From contig CAVTAS010000008.1 in assembly GCA_963732765.1 (NCBI GenBank), forward strand, positions 434,001 through 498,000: a DNA stretch of 64,000 nt, read 5' to 3'. This stretch comes from JANYHF01 sp963732765 (GTDB lineage Bacteria > Pseudomonadota > Alphaproteobacteria > Rhizobiales > Hyphomicrobiaceae). The notes below the pieces were generated by a model. The model worked only from the letters and a program-made list of their open reading frames with translations, did no database searches and was not told the DNA's origin. This document shows, piece by piece, positions 1 to 8,038 of this stretch (its first letter is position 1; the number at the start of each line of letters is the position of its first letter). The position numbers and the translations under genes were made by a program.

Positions 1-1
1 T

Positions 2-1132
2 TCCGTCGCCATCCTGGCCGGCGCCGCCACCGCGGCCTCCGCCGACATGCTCAAAGCGCTCGGCGCGGGCGAAGGCCAAGTCGATATCGTCGCCTGGCCC
101 GGCTACATCGAGCGCGGCGAAACCGACAAGGGCTACGACTGGGTCACCGAGTTCGAGAAGAAGACCAGCTGCAAGGTCAATGTGAAGACCGCCAACACCT
201 CCGACGAGATGGTGGCGCTGATGAACGAGGGCGGCTTCGACCTCGTCACCGCGTCGGGCGATGCCTCGCTGCGTCTGGTGGCCGGCAAGCGCGTGCAGGA
301 AGTCAACACCGCGCTGATTCCGAGCTGGGGCACGGTCGATCCGCGTCTGCAGAACGCTCCCTGGCACACGGTCGATGGCAAGCATTATGGCGTGCCCTAT
401 CAGTGGGGGCCCAACGTGTTGATGTACAACACCAATGTGTTCAAGGAGGCGCCCAAGAGCTGGTCCGTCGTCTTCGAAGAACAGAACCTTCCGGACGGCA
501 AGTCCAACAAGGGACGTGTGCAGGCTTATGACGGCCCGATCTACATCGCCGACGCCGCGCTCTATCTCATGGCCAAGAAGCCGGACCTCGGCATCAAGGA
601 TCCCTACGAGCTGAACGAGGACCAGTACAAGGCGGCGCTGGATGTGCTGCGTACACAGCGCAAACTGGTCGGCCGCTACTGGCACGACGCCATGATGCAG
701 ATCGACGACTTCAAGAACGAAGGCGTGGTCGCTTCCTCGTCCTGGCCGTTCCAGGTCAACCTCTTGGTCGCCGATCCCAAGAAGCCGCCGATTGCGTCGA
801 CCATCCCCGCCGAGGGCGCCACCGGCTGGGCCGATTCGACCATGATGCACACCGAAGCCGCGCATCCCAACTGCGCCTATCTGTGGATGGAACACTCGCT
901 CAGCGCCAAACTGCAGGGCGACCTCGCCGCCTGGTTCGGCTCGGTGCCGGCGGTGCCAGCCGCCTGCAAGGGCAATGCGCTGCTGACCGATACCGGTTGC
1001 GACGGCAACGGCATGGCCAACTTCGAGAAGATCCGCTTCTGGCGCACGCCCACGGCCAAGTGCTCGAGCGGCACCTGCGTGCCGTACTATCGCTGGGTCA
1101 GCGACATGATTGCGGTGATTGGCGGACGGTAG
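2..1132 (+). CDS. PotD-like extracellular solute-binding protein (5' end outside window)
   Basis: Periplasmic binding protein of the spermidine/putrescine class that would deliver its ligand to an ABC importer. The reading frame is already open at base 2 and encodes the tail of a signal peptide, an Ala/Gly-rich stretch ending ATAASA-D, so the true start lies upstream of the window. The mature part begins around DMLKALGAGEG and contains the family-typical blocks VDIVAWPGYIERG, FDLVTASGDAS and YGVPYQWGPNVLMYN. Cysteines near the C terminus (CKGN, TGCDGNG, CSSGTC) could form disulphides. A long palindromic repeat and then an ABC ATPase follow on the same strand. No permease genes lie downstream, so they are probably upstream. 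The polyamine ligand is inferred from the family only. Confidence 0.85.
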   Translation, partial: SVAILAGAATAASADMLKALGAGEGQVDIVAWPGYIERGETDKGYDWVTEFEKKTSCKVNVKTANTSDEMVALMNEGGFDLVTASGDASLRLVAGKRVQEVNTALIPSWGTVDPRLQNAPWHTVDGKHYGVPYQWGPNVLMYNTNVFKEAPKSWSVVFEEQNLPDGKSNKGRVQAYDGPIYIADAALYLMAKKPDLGIKDPYELNEDQYKAALDVLRTQRKLVGRYWHDAMMQIDDFKNEGVVASSSWPFQVNLLVADPKKPPIASTIPAEGATGWADSTMMHTEAAHPNCAYLWMEHSLSAKLQGDLAAWFGSVPAVPAACKGNALLTDTGCDGNGMANFEKIRFWRTPTAKCSSGTCVPYYRWVSDMIAVIGGR

Positions 1133-1138
1133 GAACTT

Positions 1139-1363
1139 CTCCTCTCCCCCGCCTCTTTGCGGGGGAGAGGATGTCGCCCGGAGCGCCAAAGCGCGACGGT
1201 ATCAGCGACAGGTGAGGGGCAGCCGCTTGCTCCGTACTCGTGGCAACCAGGACGGAGCCAGCTGCTGCCCCTCACCGACCGCGTGGCTCTCCGCGCTGAA
1301 ACGCGCTGCGAGACGCGGTCTCCTCTCCCCTCGCTGAAGAAGCGAGGGGAGAGGAGGTTCACC
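1139..1363. repeat. Long palindromic intergenic repeat, copy 1
   Basis: About 225 bp of nested inverted repeats, bounded by CTCTCCCCCGCC/GCGGGGGAGAGG on the left and CTCCTCTCCCCTCGCT/AGCGAGGGGAGAGGAG on the right. Internal blocks GCCGCTTGCTCCGTAC, CCCCTCACCGACCGCGTGGC and TGCGAGACGCGGTCTCCTCT recur almost unchanged at 36.6 and 50.3 kb. It fills the gap between a binding-protein gene and its ATPase gene. It is best read as a non-coding MITE/REP-like element; ORFs crossing it are shadows. Confidence 0.85.
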
Positions 1364-1384
1364 CGCCACTTCGCGCAAGTGTCT

Positions 1385-2401
1385 ATGACCCACGCCGTCT
1401 CCCTCTCCCACGTCTCCCGCATCTTCGGCGCCACTCGCGCCGTGGACGACGTCACCCTCGACATCGCGCCGGGAGAATTTTTCGCGCTGCTCGGGCCGTC
1501 GGGGTCGGGCAAGACAACGGCCTTGCGCCTGATCGCAGGCTTCGAGCAGCCGGACGCCGGATCAATTCGTATCTTCGATGAGAACGTCGCCGGCGTGCCG
1601 CCCTACCGGCGCGCCGTCAACACCGTGTTCCAGGACTATGCCCTGTTCCCGCACATGAGCGTGGGCGAAAATGTCGCCTACGGATTGATGATCAAGGGCG
1701 TGCCCAAACCCGAGCGCACTGCCAAATCAGCCGAGGCGTTGGTGCAAGTGAAGCTGGCCGGCTTCGACGCGCGCCGCCCTGCGCAGCTCTCGGGCGGCCA
1801 GCGGCAGCGCGTGGCGCTTGCCCGTGCGCTGGTCAACCAGCCGAAGGTGCTGCTGCTGGACGAGCCTCTCGGAGCGCTCGACCTGAAACTCCGTGAGCAG
1901 ATGCAGGTGGAGCTGAAGGCCCTGCAGCAGCAGGTCGGGATCACGTTCGTGTTCGTGACCCACGACCAGGGCGAGGCGCTGTCGATGGCCGACCGGGTCG
2001 CGATTTTCAACCACGGCAAAATTGTCCAGGTCGGCACGCCGCAGGACATCTACGAGCGCCCGCAGAGCCGCTTTGTGGCCGATTTCGTCGGCTCATCCAA
2101 TGTGTTGGCGCCGGACATTGCGGTGACACTCGGCGGCTCAAGGCACTGGACAAGCTTGCGGCCGGAGAAGATCCGTATCCTTGCCAACGGCGCAGCGGCC
2201 GAGACAGGGTATGCCGCGCTGGAAGGCATTCTGACGAACACGCACTATCAGGGGGCGGTGACGCGTCTGACGTTCGATGCGGCTGGGACGCGGCTGACGG
2301 CAAGCGTCCCTGCAGGCAGCGTCGCGCCGGCGGCTGGCGCCAAGGCCCTCCTGTCGTTCTCCCGCTCTGCCCTGCACGCCATGACCGCTGAGCCGGTTTG
2401 A
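1385..2401 (+). CDS. Spermidine/putrescine-type ABC transporter ATP-binding protein (PotA-like)
   Basis: Cytoplasmic ATPase that powers a polyamine-type importer. The 338-residue protein has Walker A GPSGSGKTT (residues 37-45), Q-loop VFQDYALFPH, signature LSGGQRQR (135-142), Walker B LLLDEP (156-161) and the H-loop VTHDQ (191-195). A C-terminal TOBE-like region contains LRPEKIRI. The ATG at 1385 is chosen because the longer open frame upstream is the translated repeat element and shows no ABC homology. The gene follows the PotD-like gene on the same strand, separated only by the repeat. Its usual permease partners are not visible here. The family is certain; the substrate is inferred. Confidence 0.9.
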   Translation: MTHAVSLSHVSRIFGATRAVDDVTLDIAPGEFFALLGPSGSGKTTALRLIAGFEQPDAGSIRIFDENVAGVPPYRRAVNTVFQDYALFPHMSVGENVAYGLMIKGVPKPERTAKSAEALVQVKLAGFDARRPAQLSGGQRQRVALARALVNQPKVLLLDEPLGALDLKLREQMQVELKALQQQVGITFVFVTHDQGEALSMADRVAIFNHGKIVQVGTPQDIYERPQSRFVADFVGSSNVLAPDIAVTLGGSRHWTSLRPEKIRILANGAAAETGYAALEGILTNTHYQGAVTRLTFDAAGTRLTASVPAGSVAPAAGAKALLSFSRSALHAMTAEPV

Positions 2402-2432
2402 GTTTGACCCGTCCGCCTGCTATGGCCCTGCC

Positions 2433-2885
2433 ATGCAAATTTATGTCGATGCTGATGCCTGCCCCGTGAAGGACGAGGCCGTGAAAGTCGCCGAGCGCCA
2501 CAAGCTCGCCTGCTGCTTCGTCTCCAACAGTTACATGCGCCTGCCCACCAGCCAAGTCGTGCAGCGCAAAGTCGTGGCCGAGGGGCCGGACGCTGCCGAC
2601 GATTGGATCGTCGATCAGATCACCCCTGGCGATATTGCGGTTACGGCGGATATTCCGCTGGCGGCGCGTTGCTTGAAGAAAGGCGCCCGCGTCATCGGCA
2701 TGACCGGCAAACCGTTTACGGAAGGAACGATCGGCATGGCGCTGGCGATGCGCGGCCTGATGCAGGACCTGCGCGAGGCGGGGGCCGTGAAGGGCAACAA
2801 TCCGGAATTCACGAAAGCGGATCGATCCCGCTTTTTGCAGGCGCTGGAACAGGCTGTTCAGGATGCCAAACGGGAGACTACGTAG
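2433..2885 (+). CDS. UPF0178/DUF188 family protein (YaiI/YqxD-like)
   Basis: A 150-residue protein of the DUF188 family, whose members have a PIN-like fold and no settled biochemical role. The family hallmark YVDADACPVK is at the N terminus (residues 4-13) and the central TADIPLAARCL and GKPFTEGTIG blocks are intact. Length matches the family. It starts 32 bp after the PotA-like gene on the same strand and may be read through from it, although no functional link is evident. The stop codon abuts a palindromic repeat that could act as the 3' end of the transcript. Confidence 0.9.
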   Translation: MQIYVDADACPVKDEAVKVAERHKLACCFVSNSYMRLPTSQVVQRKVVAEGPDAADDWIVDQITPGDIAVTADIPLAARCLKKGARVIGMTGKPFTEGTIGMALAMRGLMQDLREAGAVKGNNPEFTKADRSRFLQALEQAVQDAKRETT

Positions 2886-2886
2886 G

Positions 2887-2964
2887 TTGGGTCAAGCACT
2901 TCAGCGCGACCCAACATTCCACGGGCGGAGCAAGCTATGTTGGGTCGCGCAAAGCTTGACCCAA
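2887..2964. repeat. Double inverted repeat of the TTGGGTC type
   Basis: Two nested perfect inverted repeats: outer arms TTGGGTCAAGC (2887-2897) and GCTTGACCCAA (2954-2964), inner arms GCGCGACCCAACAT (2904-2917) and its complement (2937-2950), with a 19-nt loop. It begins one base after the stop codon of the DUF188 gene. This resembles widespread short proteobacterial palindromic elements and could also terminate or stabilise the mRNA. Confidence 0.8.
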
Positions 2965-3017
2965 GCTACGCCCTGAGTGTCAGCACCTGCGAGCCGCCAG
3001 TTCCTGACACTGGGGCC

Positions 3018-3269
3018 CTACGCCCCCATGTCGATTTCGCTGGGATAGAGCACGCCCATCCAGTCGCAAGAATCTTTTTTGCTGGCGCCGGCTTCCACCA
3101 GGAAGGCTTCGTTGCCACTGAAAGACTCGACCACCTTGACGGTGTCGCCATGCTTGAGGCGGAAGCCGGGCTTGGTGCGGGAGAGGGCGTTGCGCTGCTT
3201 GCACTCGCGCTCGTCGATCTCGCGCAGAAGCTTCGCCGTCTTGATCGTCAACAGACCCGCATCGGCCAT
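3018..3269 (-). CDS. Small hypothetical protein
   Basis: An 83-residue soluble protein that I do not recognise. Its start is well supported: GGAGGAG lies eight bases upstream of the ATG at 3269. The C-terminal half (FRLKHGDTVKVVESFSGNE) reads like a small beta-rich, SH3-type domain and the N-terminal third is charged and helical (LREIDERECKQRN). There is no signal peptide or membrane segment. It stands alone between a palindromic repeat and a 330-bp gap. Support comes from codon use and the ribosome-binding site, not from a known family. Confidence 0.6.
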   Translation of the reverse strand: MADAGLLTIKTAKLLREIDERECKQRNALSRTKPGFRLKHGDTVKVVESFSGNEAFLVEAGASKKDSCDWMGVLYPSEIDMGA

Positions 3270-3522
3270 CGTAGAACTCCTCCCTCAGGCGCCGGCCCAT
3301 GTTGGCCAGTCGCGCACGCTACGTTCACATGTCAAAGACGTCAGTCGAAAAGTAGGTCCGCCTAGCATTGCGCTGACCGCTATGCAGCCCAAGCTTGGCC
3401 GAACCCGGACTATAGTGCCCTTTTGCCGCAGAGCAAGGGGGAGAAATAAGTAATTCCCTCGAAATATTCGCAGGCCTCTTAGGACGGAAATGCATGGGCG
3501 GGGTCCTTGGGACGGTAGAGGG

Positions 3523-3581
3523 TAGGGCGGCTTGCGGCCGCTCGCCCTCGCTGCACGAGGGCGGCCGCAAGCCGCCCCTAC
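3523..3581. repeat. GC-rich hairpin in a 330-bp gene-free gap (3270-3603)
   Basis: A perfect 17-bp outer stem, GGGCGGCTTGCGGCCGC (3525-3541) against 3561-3577, encloses an inner GCCCTCG/CGAGGGC stem. The arms extend imperfectly to GTAG/CTAC. It lies downstream of the convergent end of the cupin gene. The remainder of 3270-3603 shows no gene I can support. Confidence 0.75.
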
Positions 3582-3603
3582 TTGAACTCAGTTCGTGCCC
3601 GTC

Positions 3604-4101
3604 TCACTTTTCCCCGTCGTAGTAGTCCAGCCCCGTTCCAGGCCGCCCGATGTGGCGAACGCCGCCTTTCCCGGTCGCCCAGTCGAAGCGCGAGTTGACC
3701 GCGAACTTGCCGCTATCGGGATATTCGACCACTTCGGTCTGCGCCACGGTCGAGAGCCCAAGATATTTCATCACGGTCGCACCGGTGTTGATGATCTGAT
3801 GAGCCACTTCCGGACCGCCGGTCGGCGCGGCTAACACGTCGCCCGCCTTCACCGGATAGCGCTCGGCGCCGAAGCGGTATTCGCCAGTCCCCTCCAGGAT
3901 CACGAACAGCTCGTGGATCTGGTGATGCACATGATAGGGGAAGGCCTTTTGGCCGGGCTGCACAACATGCAGCATACAGCCGATCCCGCTCGAGCCGATG
4001 GCCTTGCCGAACGATCCGACCTCGGCGGAGAAGTGCCCGCCGGGGTCGCTGGTGGGGCGCAGGGGCACGTCGGCGAGGTTGATGACGGGTTTGGTGGTCA
4101 T
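3604..4101 (-). CDS. Cupin domain-containing protein
   Basis: A 165-residue single-domain cupin, probably a metal-binding enzyme or sugar-binding protein. The first cupin motif is visible as H57-V-H59 followed by E64 in HELFVILEG, and the second around VAHQIINTG (H101). The start at 4101 (MTTKPVINLADVPLRP) is preferred over the longer frame because AAGGAG sits seven bases upstream. A C-terminal extension rich in Gly and aromatic residues (GLDYYDGEK) follows the barrel. It is monocistronic on the minus strand; neighbours do not suggest a substrate. Confidence 0.85.
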   Translation of the reverse strand: MTTKPVINLADVPLRPTSDPGGHFSAEVGSFGKAIGSSGIGCMLHVVQPGQKAFPYHVHHQIHELFVILEGTGEYRFGAERYPVKAGDVLAAPTGGPEVAHQIINTGATVMKYLGLSTVAQTEVVEYPDSGKFAVNSRFDWATGKGGVRHIGRPGTGLDYYDGEK

Positions 4102-4205
4102 GGGGGGGCTCCTTACACCTTTTCGATCTGCCACACTTCTTAGCACGCGGCCCGATCTGCCACTGTCGAGCGAATCTAATGACTCCTAAAATCTCGCGAT
4201 GAGCA

Positions 4206-4377
4206 TCTTCTCCCTTTGGGAGAACGTGGCGCGCCCTGCGCGGAGGCGCAAAAGCAAATGGGGCGCCGGATGAAGGGGATTGGCGGTGCGGTTGTGGCGC
4301 GAACCTACCGCATACTCCGACCGCAATCCCCTCATCCGCCCTTCGGGCACCTTCTCCCAAAAGGAGAAGGTGCTGGA
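4206..4377. repeat. Palindromic repeat with CTTCTCCC/GGGAGAAG ends
   Basis: The left end CTTCTCCCTTTGGGAGAACG and the right end CACCTTCTCCC-AAAA-GGAGAAGGTG are each hairpins and are complementary to one another. The middle holds GGGGATTGCGG-type complementary blocks (GGGGATTGGCGG and CCGCAATCCCC). It belongs to the same broad class as the larger repeats elsewhere in the window but shares only the ends. Confidence 0.65.
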
Positions 4378-4430
4378 GCCGCTTCAGACGCGCTGGTGTT
4401 CTGGCGCTATCGTTTGGTACCCGGCCAATT

Positions 4431-4578
4431 CGTCATCCCCGCGAAGGCGGGGATCCATGCATGCCAGGGTGTGGCTCAGCCTCGATACCCCACAAGCTGC
4501 TGACATTGCGAGCGTTTCCGTATTTGCCATCGAGCACGCCTCAGGCTTGGCTGGATCCCCGCCTTCGCGGGGATGACG
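4431..4578. repeat. Perfect 27-bp inverted repeat pair (CGTCATCCCCGCGAAGGCGG type)
   Basis: The arms 4431-4457 and 4552-4578 are exact reverse complements over 27 bases. Each arm is itself a hairpin (CCCCGC-GAA-GGCGGGG). Flanking GGTACCC/GGGTACC blocks (about 4417 and 4585) extend the symmetry. The 94 bp between the arms carry no gene. This looks like a miniature non-autonomous element. A related short copy is at 42980-43007. Confidence 0.8.
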
Positions 4579-4660
4579 AGGCTTTGGGTACCCTTTGTGT
4601 GTGTCAGAACACTAGGTTAGAGAAAACCAGAGCCTCTGAACTTTGGTTCGCCGGTGTCTC

Positions 4661-4861
4661 TCAGCACACTTCGCACAAACCGGCGTTGGCATTCTCCAGC
4701 GCTTTGGCAATCAGGTTGTCGAGTTTGCCGGCTTTGGCGTCGCGCTCCATCTTCTCATCGAACAGTTCGGCGTCGCGCTCTTCGAACCAATCGCGCAATC
4801 GTGCGTGCTCCTCCGGCGTCAGCGAAGCGATGGCCTTCTGGATGTCTTCGAATGTGCTCAT
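4661..4861 (-). CDS. Antitoxin-like small protein without partner
   Basis: A 66-residue, highly charged helical protein. The block SLTPEEHARLRDWFEERDAE followed by KMERDAKAGKLDNL is typical of a small family encoded next to RelE/ParE-type toxins. Those relatives usually end in a short AGR-type tail; this one ends AGLCEVC, which may be a variant or a frame-altered end. GGGAG lies upstream of the ATG at 4861. The toxin gene expected immediately downstream (below 4661) is absent; that space is occupied by the palindromic repeats. The antitoxin role is inferred from family resemblance only. Confidence 0.6.
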   Translation of the reverse strand: MSTFEDIQKAIASLTPEEHARLRDWFEERDAELFDEKMERDAKAGKLDNLIAKALENANAGLCEVC

Positions 4862-4899
4862 AGGAGTGCATCTCCCAGCTTTGAAGCGCTGTTTCCGAA

Positions 4900-5265
4900 C
4901 TATACACTCAAAATCTCGACGCGATTGCCGAAAAAGTCCTCTGTGAAGAACCGCGAAACGCCCGGGATTTCAGCGTCGTCGAACCTCACTGGCAAGCCGG
5001 CGCCGACCACCCGAGCCTGTACCACAGCAAGGTCAGAAACCCGGAATGCCACATGCGCTTTCTTTGCCGGTCGGAAATCGGTCTCCGCTCCAACATGGAT
5101 TTGCGTTGCACCGCTAGAGAACCAGCATCCACCGCGCGATGAAAGACTTGCCGGCTTCTCGATTTCGTCAAGGCCGAGAACATCGACGTAGAACCGCCGG
5201 GCGTCGGCTTCGCCTCCGGCCGGCATGGCGATCAGCACATGGTCGATGGCGAGAGCGTCGGTCAC
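4900..5265 (-). CDS. VOC (glyoxalase/bleomycin resistance) family protein
   Basis: A 121-residue protein of the vicinal oxygen chelate fold. Visible features are the first strand and helix with a metal-site His (IDHVLIAMPAGGEADARRFY), the central TQIHVG and the C-terminal FTEDFFGNRVEIL, typical of the family. Translation probably starts at a GTG (5263-5265) that overlaps the sufB stop by four bases (GTGA), with GGAGGGGAG just upstream, so it is translationally coupled to sufB. Its substrate is unknown. In other alphaproteobacteria this position is normally taken by sufC. Confidence 0.85.
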   Translation of the reverse strand: MTDALAIDHVLIAMPAGGEADARRFYVDVLGLDEIEKPASLSSRGGCWFSSGATQIHVGAETDFRPAKKAHVAFRVSDLAVVQARVVGAGLPVRFDDAEIPGVSRFFTEDFFGNRVEILSV

Positions 5266-6752
5266 CCAACGCTCCCCTCCAGCGAAATCCCGATCAGCTT
5301 CTGCGTTTCGGCCATGAACTCCATCGGCAGATGCTGCAGCACGTCGCGCACGAAACCGTTGACCACCAGGGCGATGGCCTCTTCCGAAGACAGCCCGCGC
5401 TGCTGGCAATAGAACAGCGTGTCCTCGGAGATTTTCGAGGTGGTAGCCTCGTGCTCGAAATGCGCGCTGGAATTCTTGGCCTCGATATAGGGCACAGTAT
5501 GCGCCCCACACTTGTCGCCAATCAGCAGGCTATCGCAGTTGGTGAAGTTGCGCGCTCCGGTCGCCTTCTTATGCGCCGAAACTTGCCCGCGATAGGTATT
5601 CTGCGAATGCCCGGCCGCGATACCTTTGCTGATAATCCGGCTACTCGTGTTCTTGCCGAGATGGATCATCTTGGTGCCAGAATCGACCTGCTGATAGCCG
5701 TTCGATACCGCGATCGAATAGAATTCGCCTGATGAACCGTCGCCGCGCAGGATGCAGCTGGGATACTTCCACGTGATCGCCGATCCCGTCTCGACCTGGG
5801 TCCAGGAAATCTTGGCGTTGCGTCCCCGGCAGTCGCCGCGCTTGGTGACGAAGTTATAGATGCCGCCCCGCCCATTCTTGTCGCCGGGGTACCAGTTCTG
5901 CACCGTCGAATACTTGATTTCGGCATCGTCCATGGCGATCAGCTCGACCACTGCGGCGTGCAGCTGGTTCTCGTCGCGCATCGGGGCGGTGCAGCCCTCG
6001 AGGTATGAGACGTAGGAGCCCTTTTCGGCGATGATCAGGGTGCGCTCAAATTGTCCGGTCTTTTCCGCGTTGATGCGGAAGTAGGTTGAGAGCTCCATCG
6101 GGCAGCGCACGCCCTCGGGGATGTAGACGAAGGAGCCGTCCGAGAACACGGCCGCGTTAAGCGCCGCGTAGAAATTATCGCCCTGCGGAACAACTGAGCC
6201 CAGGTACTTGCGTACCAGCTCGGGATGCTCGCGCAGCGCTTCCGAGATCGAGCAGAAGATGACGCCGCTCTTGGCCAGCGTGTCCTTGAAGGTGGTGACG
6301 ACCGAGACCGAGTTGATCACGGCGTCGACGGCGATCTGCTTGGCCCCTTGAGCGGGCGCGCCCTTTTTCACGCCGGCCAGGATCTCCTGCTCCATCAGCG
6401 GGATGCCAAGCTTGGCATACATCTTGAGCAGTTCGGGATCGACGTCTTCCAGGCGCTTCGGCCCCTCGGTCGACTTCGGCGCCGAGTAATAATGCAGATC
6501 CTGGAAGTCGATTTTGGGATAATCGACCTTGGCCCAGGTCGGTTCGACCATGGTCACCCAGCGGCGATAGGCGTCCAGGCGCCACTCCAGCATCCAGGCG
6601 GGATCGTTCTTCTTGGCCGAGATATAGCGGACGATGTCTTCGCTGAGGCCGATCGGGGCGAGCGTGGACTCGATGTCGGTGCTGAAGCCGTATTTATACT
6701 GATCGACGTCCAGCTTCTTGACGGTATCGATGGTTTCGCGAACGGCGGCCAT
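5262..6752 (-). CDS. sufB: Fe-S cluster assembly scaffold SufB
   Basis: SufB is the core of the SufBCD scaffold on which iron-sulphur clusters are built, using sulphur mobilised by a cysteine desulfurase. The 496-residue length is normal. Family blocks are intact, including YYSAPKSTEGPKRLEDVDPELL, GVIFCSISEALREHPELV and the C-terminal NSSAHFEHEATTSKI followed by FYCQQRGL. It lies 56 bp behind the cysteine desulfurase gene and is coupled to the VOC gene downstream. No sufC, sufD, sufS or sufA is present in the window, so its obligatory partners must be elsewhere. Confidence 0.95.
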   Translation of the reverse strand: MAAVRETIDTVKKLDVDQYKYGFSTDIESTLAPIGLSEDIVRYISAKKNDPAWMLEWRLDAYRRWVTMVEPTWAKVDYPKIDFQDLHYYSAPKSTEGPKRLEDVDPELLKMYAKLGIPLMEQEILAGVKKGAPAQGAKQIAVDAVINSVSVVTTFKDTLAKSGVIFCSISEALREHPELVRKYLGSVVPQGDNFYAALNAAVFSDGSFVYIPEGVRCPMELSTYFRINAEKTGQFERTLIIAEKGSYVSYLEGCTAPMRDENQLHAAVVELIAMDDAEIKYSTVQNWYPGDKNGRGGIYNFVTKRGDCRGRNAKISWTQVETGSAITWKYPSCILRGDGSSGEFYSIAVSNGYQQVDSGTKMIHLGKNTSSRIISKGIAAGHSQNTYRGQVSAHKKATGARNFTNCDSLLIGDKCGAHTVPYIEAKNSSAHFEHEATTSKISEDTLFYCQQRGLSSEEAIALVVNGFVRDVLQHLPMEFMAETQKLIGISLEGSVG

Positions 6753-6807
6753 GCCAAACTCCAGCTTGGGCAGTCTCTAGATTGGAATGGTTCTATATGG
6801 GCCGGTG

Positions 6808-8038
6808 TCAGGCGGCCCGCAAGGCTTTATGCCGGGCAACGATGTCGGCCCAGGCCGCAACGAAGCATTCGATGTCGGCCGGGGTGGTGGTGGGGCCGAG
6901 GCTGACGCGGATGGTGCCCTCGGCGATGACGGGATCGATCCCCATCGCATCAAGCACATGGCTGCGTTTGACCTTGCCCGACGAGCAGGCTGAGCCGGCA
7001 CTGACCGCAATGCCGGCAAGGTCCATCTGGATGACGAGGGATTCGGCCTTGGCGCCGGGCAGACTGACCATGGTGGTGTTGGGAAGTCGCCAAGCCGTCG
7101 CTGAAGGCTGCGGTTTCATCGAAATTCCTGATGAATTCTTGTTCATTCACAGGAAAATCCAACAGAGTCTTCAATTTTACCCCGGTTTTTGACAGCGAAA
7201 TACCGTCTTCCAGACGGTCGCGAAGCGCAGCGACCTTGGGCATGATGTCCAACTCGGCGCGCGCCGCTTCGGCCGCCGCCCCGAAACCTGCGATGCTCGC
7301 AACGTTCTCTGTGCCGGCGCGGTGGCCCCGTTCCTGGCCTCCGCCGCGGATCAGCGGGGCGGGTGCAACGGCCTCGTCCGCCAACACCAGCGCGCCCACC
7401 CCCTTGGGCCCGCCGAGCTTGTGGGCGGAGAGGAAAATGGCATCCGCACCGAGCGTTTTCAGGTCCACCGGGATGCGTCCTGCAGCCTGCACGGCGTCGC
7501 AAACGAGATAGCCGCCGGAGGCGTGGACGAGGGGGGCGGCCTCGGCGACGGGCTGCACGATACCGGTCTCGTTGTTGGCCAGCATGAGCGCGACCAGAGG
7601 GCGTCCCGATGCGCGGTCGTGACGTTCAAGCTGTTGATTTAGAACGGAAATATCTATAAGTCCGGCAGGCGTCACAGGCACGACAGTGATCTGATCCGGG
7701 GCGAACCGGCCACCCGCCAGCACGCACGGATGCTCGATGGCGCTCACATACAACCGGCCAGCTGGGCGGTCGATGCCATCGCCCAGCCAATGTCGCGAAA
7801 GGACATGGGTCGCCGCCTCGGTTGCGCCGGAGGTAAAGATCACATTGTGCGTCTCGGCACCCACCAGCGCGGCGACCTGCTTGCGCGCGCGCTCCACGAT
7901 GGCCCGCACGCGCCGGCCCTCGGCGTGCACCGAGGACGGGTTGCCGGTCTGCTCCAGCGCCGCCAGCATAGCCGCTTTGGCCTCGGGCCGCAGTGGCGCC
8001 GTGGCGTTCCAGTCCAGATAGGTGCGTGGAGCGCTCAT
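6808..8038 (-). pseudogene. Cysteine desulfurase (IscS/NifS-like), frameshifted
   Basis: PLP enzyme that takes sulphur from cysteine for Fe-S cluster assembly. From the ATG at 8038 the frame reads LDWNATAPLRPEA, SGATEAATHVL, ANNETGIVQP and the PLP-lysine site LSAHKLGGPKG (K207). It then leaves the family sequence. The C-terminal part, with RLPNTTMVSLPGAKAE and the catalytic-cysteine loop SAGSACSSGKV, continues in another frame to 6808. Total length is 3n+1. The junction coincides with an AT-rich stretch (7131-7202) that lengthens the segment between RDRLEDGI and RLPNTT by perhaps 18 residues. Either a real insertion has killed the gene or an insertion plus a sequencing indel is present. Confidence 0.8.
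7131..7202. other. AT-rich patch inside the cysteine desulfurase gene
   Basis: I count 26 G+C in these 72 bases (about 36%), in a neighbourhood near 65%. It encodes a stretch (KTGVKLKTLLDFPVNEQEF) with no counterpart that I recognise in cysteine desulfurases, and the frame changes just beyond it. A second, smaller AT-rich patch lies in the same gene near 7630-7660. No target-site duplication is obvious. Confidence 0.5.

Noticed and set aside
1157..1384. N-terminal extension of 76 codons on the PotA-like ATPase
   Set aside because: The extension is the translated palindromic repeat; ABC similarity starts at the ATG at 1385.
2937..3365. A 142-codon plus-strand frame over the small hypothetical gene
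   Set aside because: It begins inside a repeat and overlaps a minus-strand gene that has a strong ribosome-binding site.
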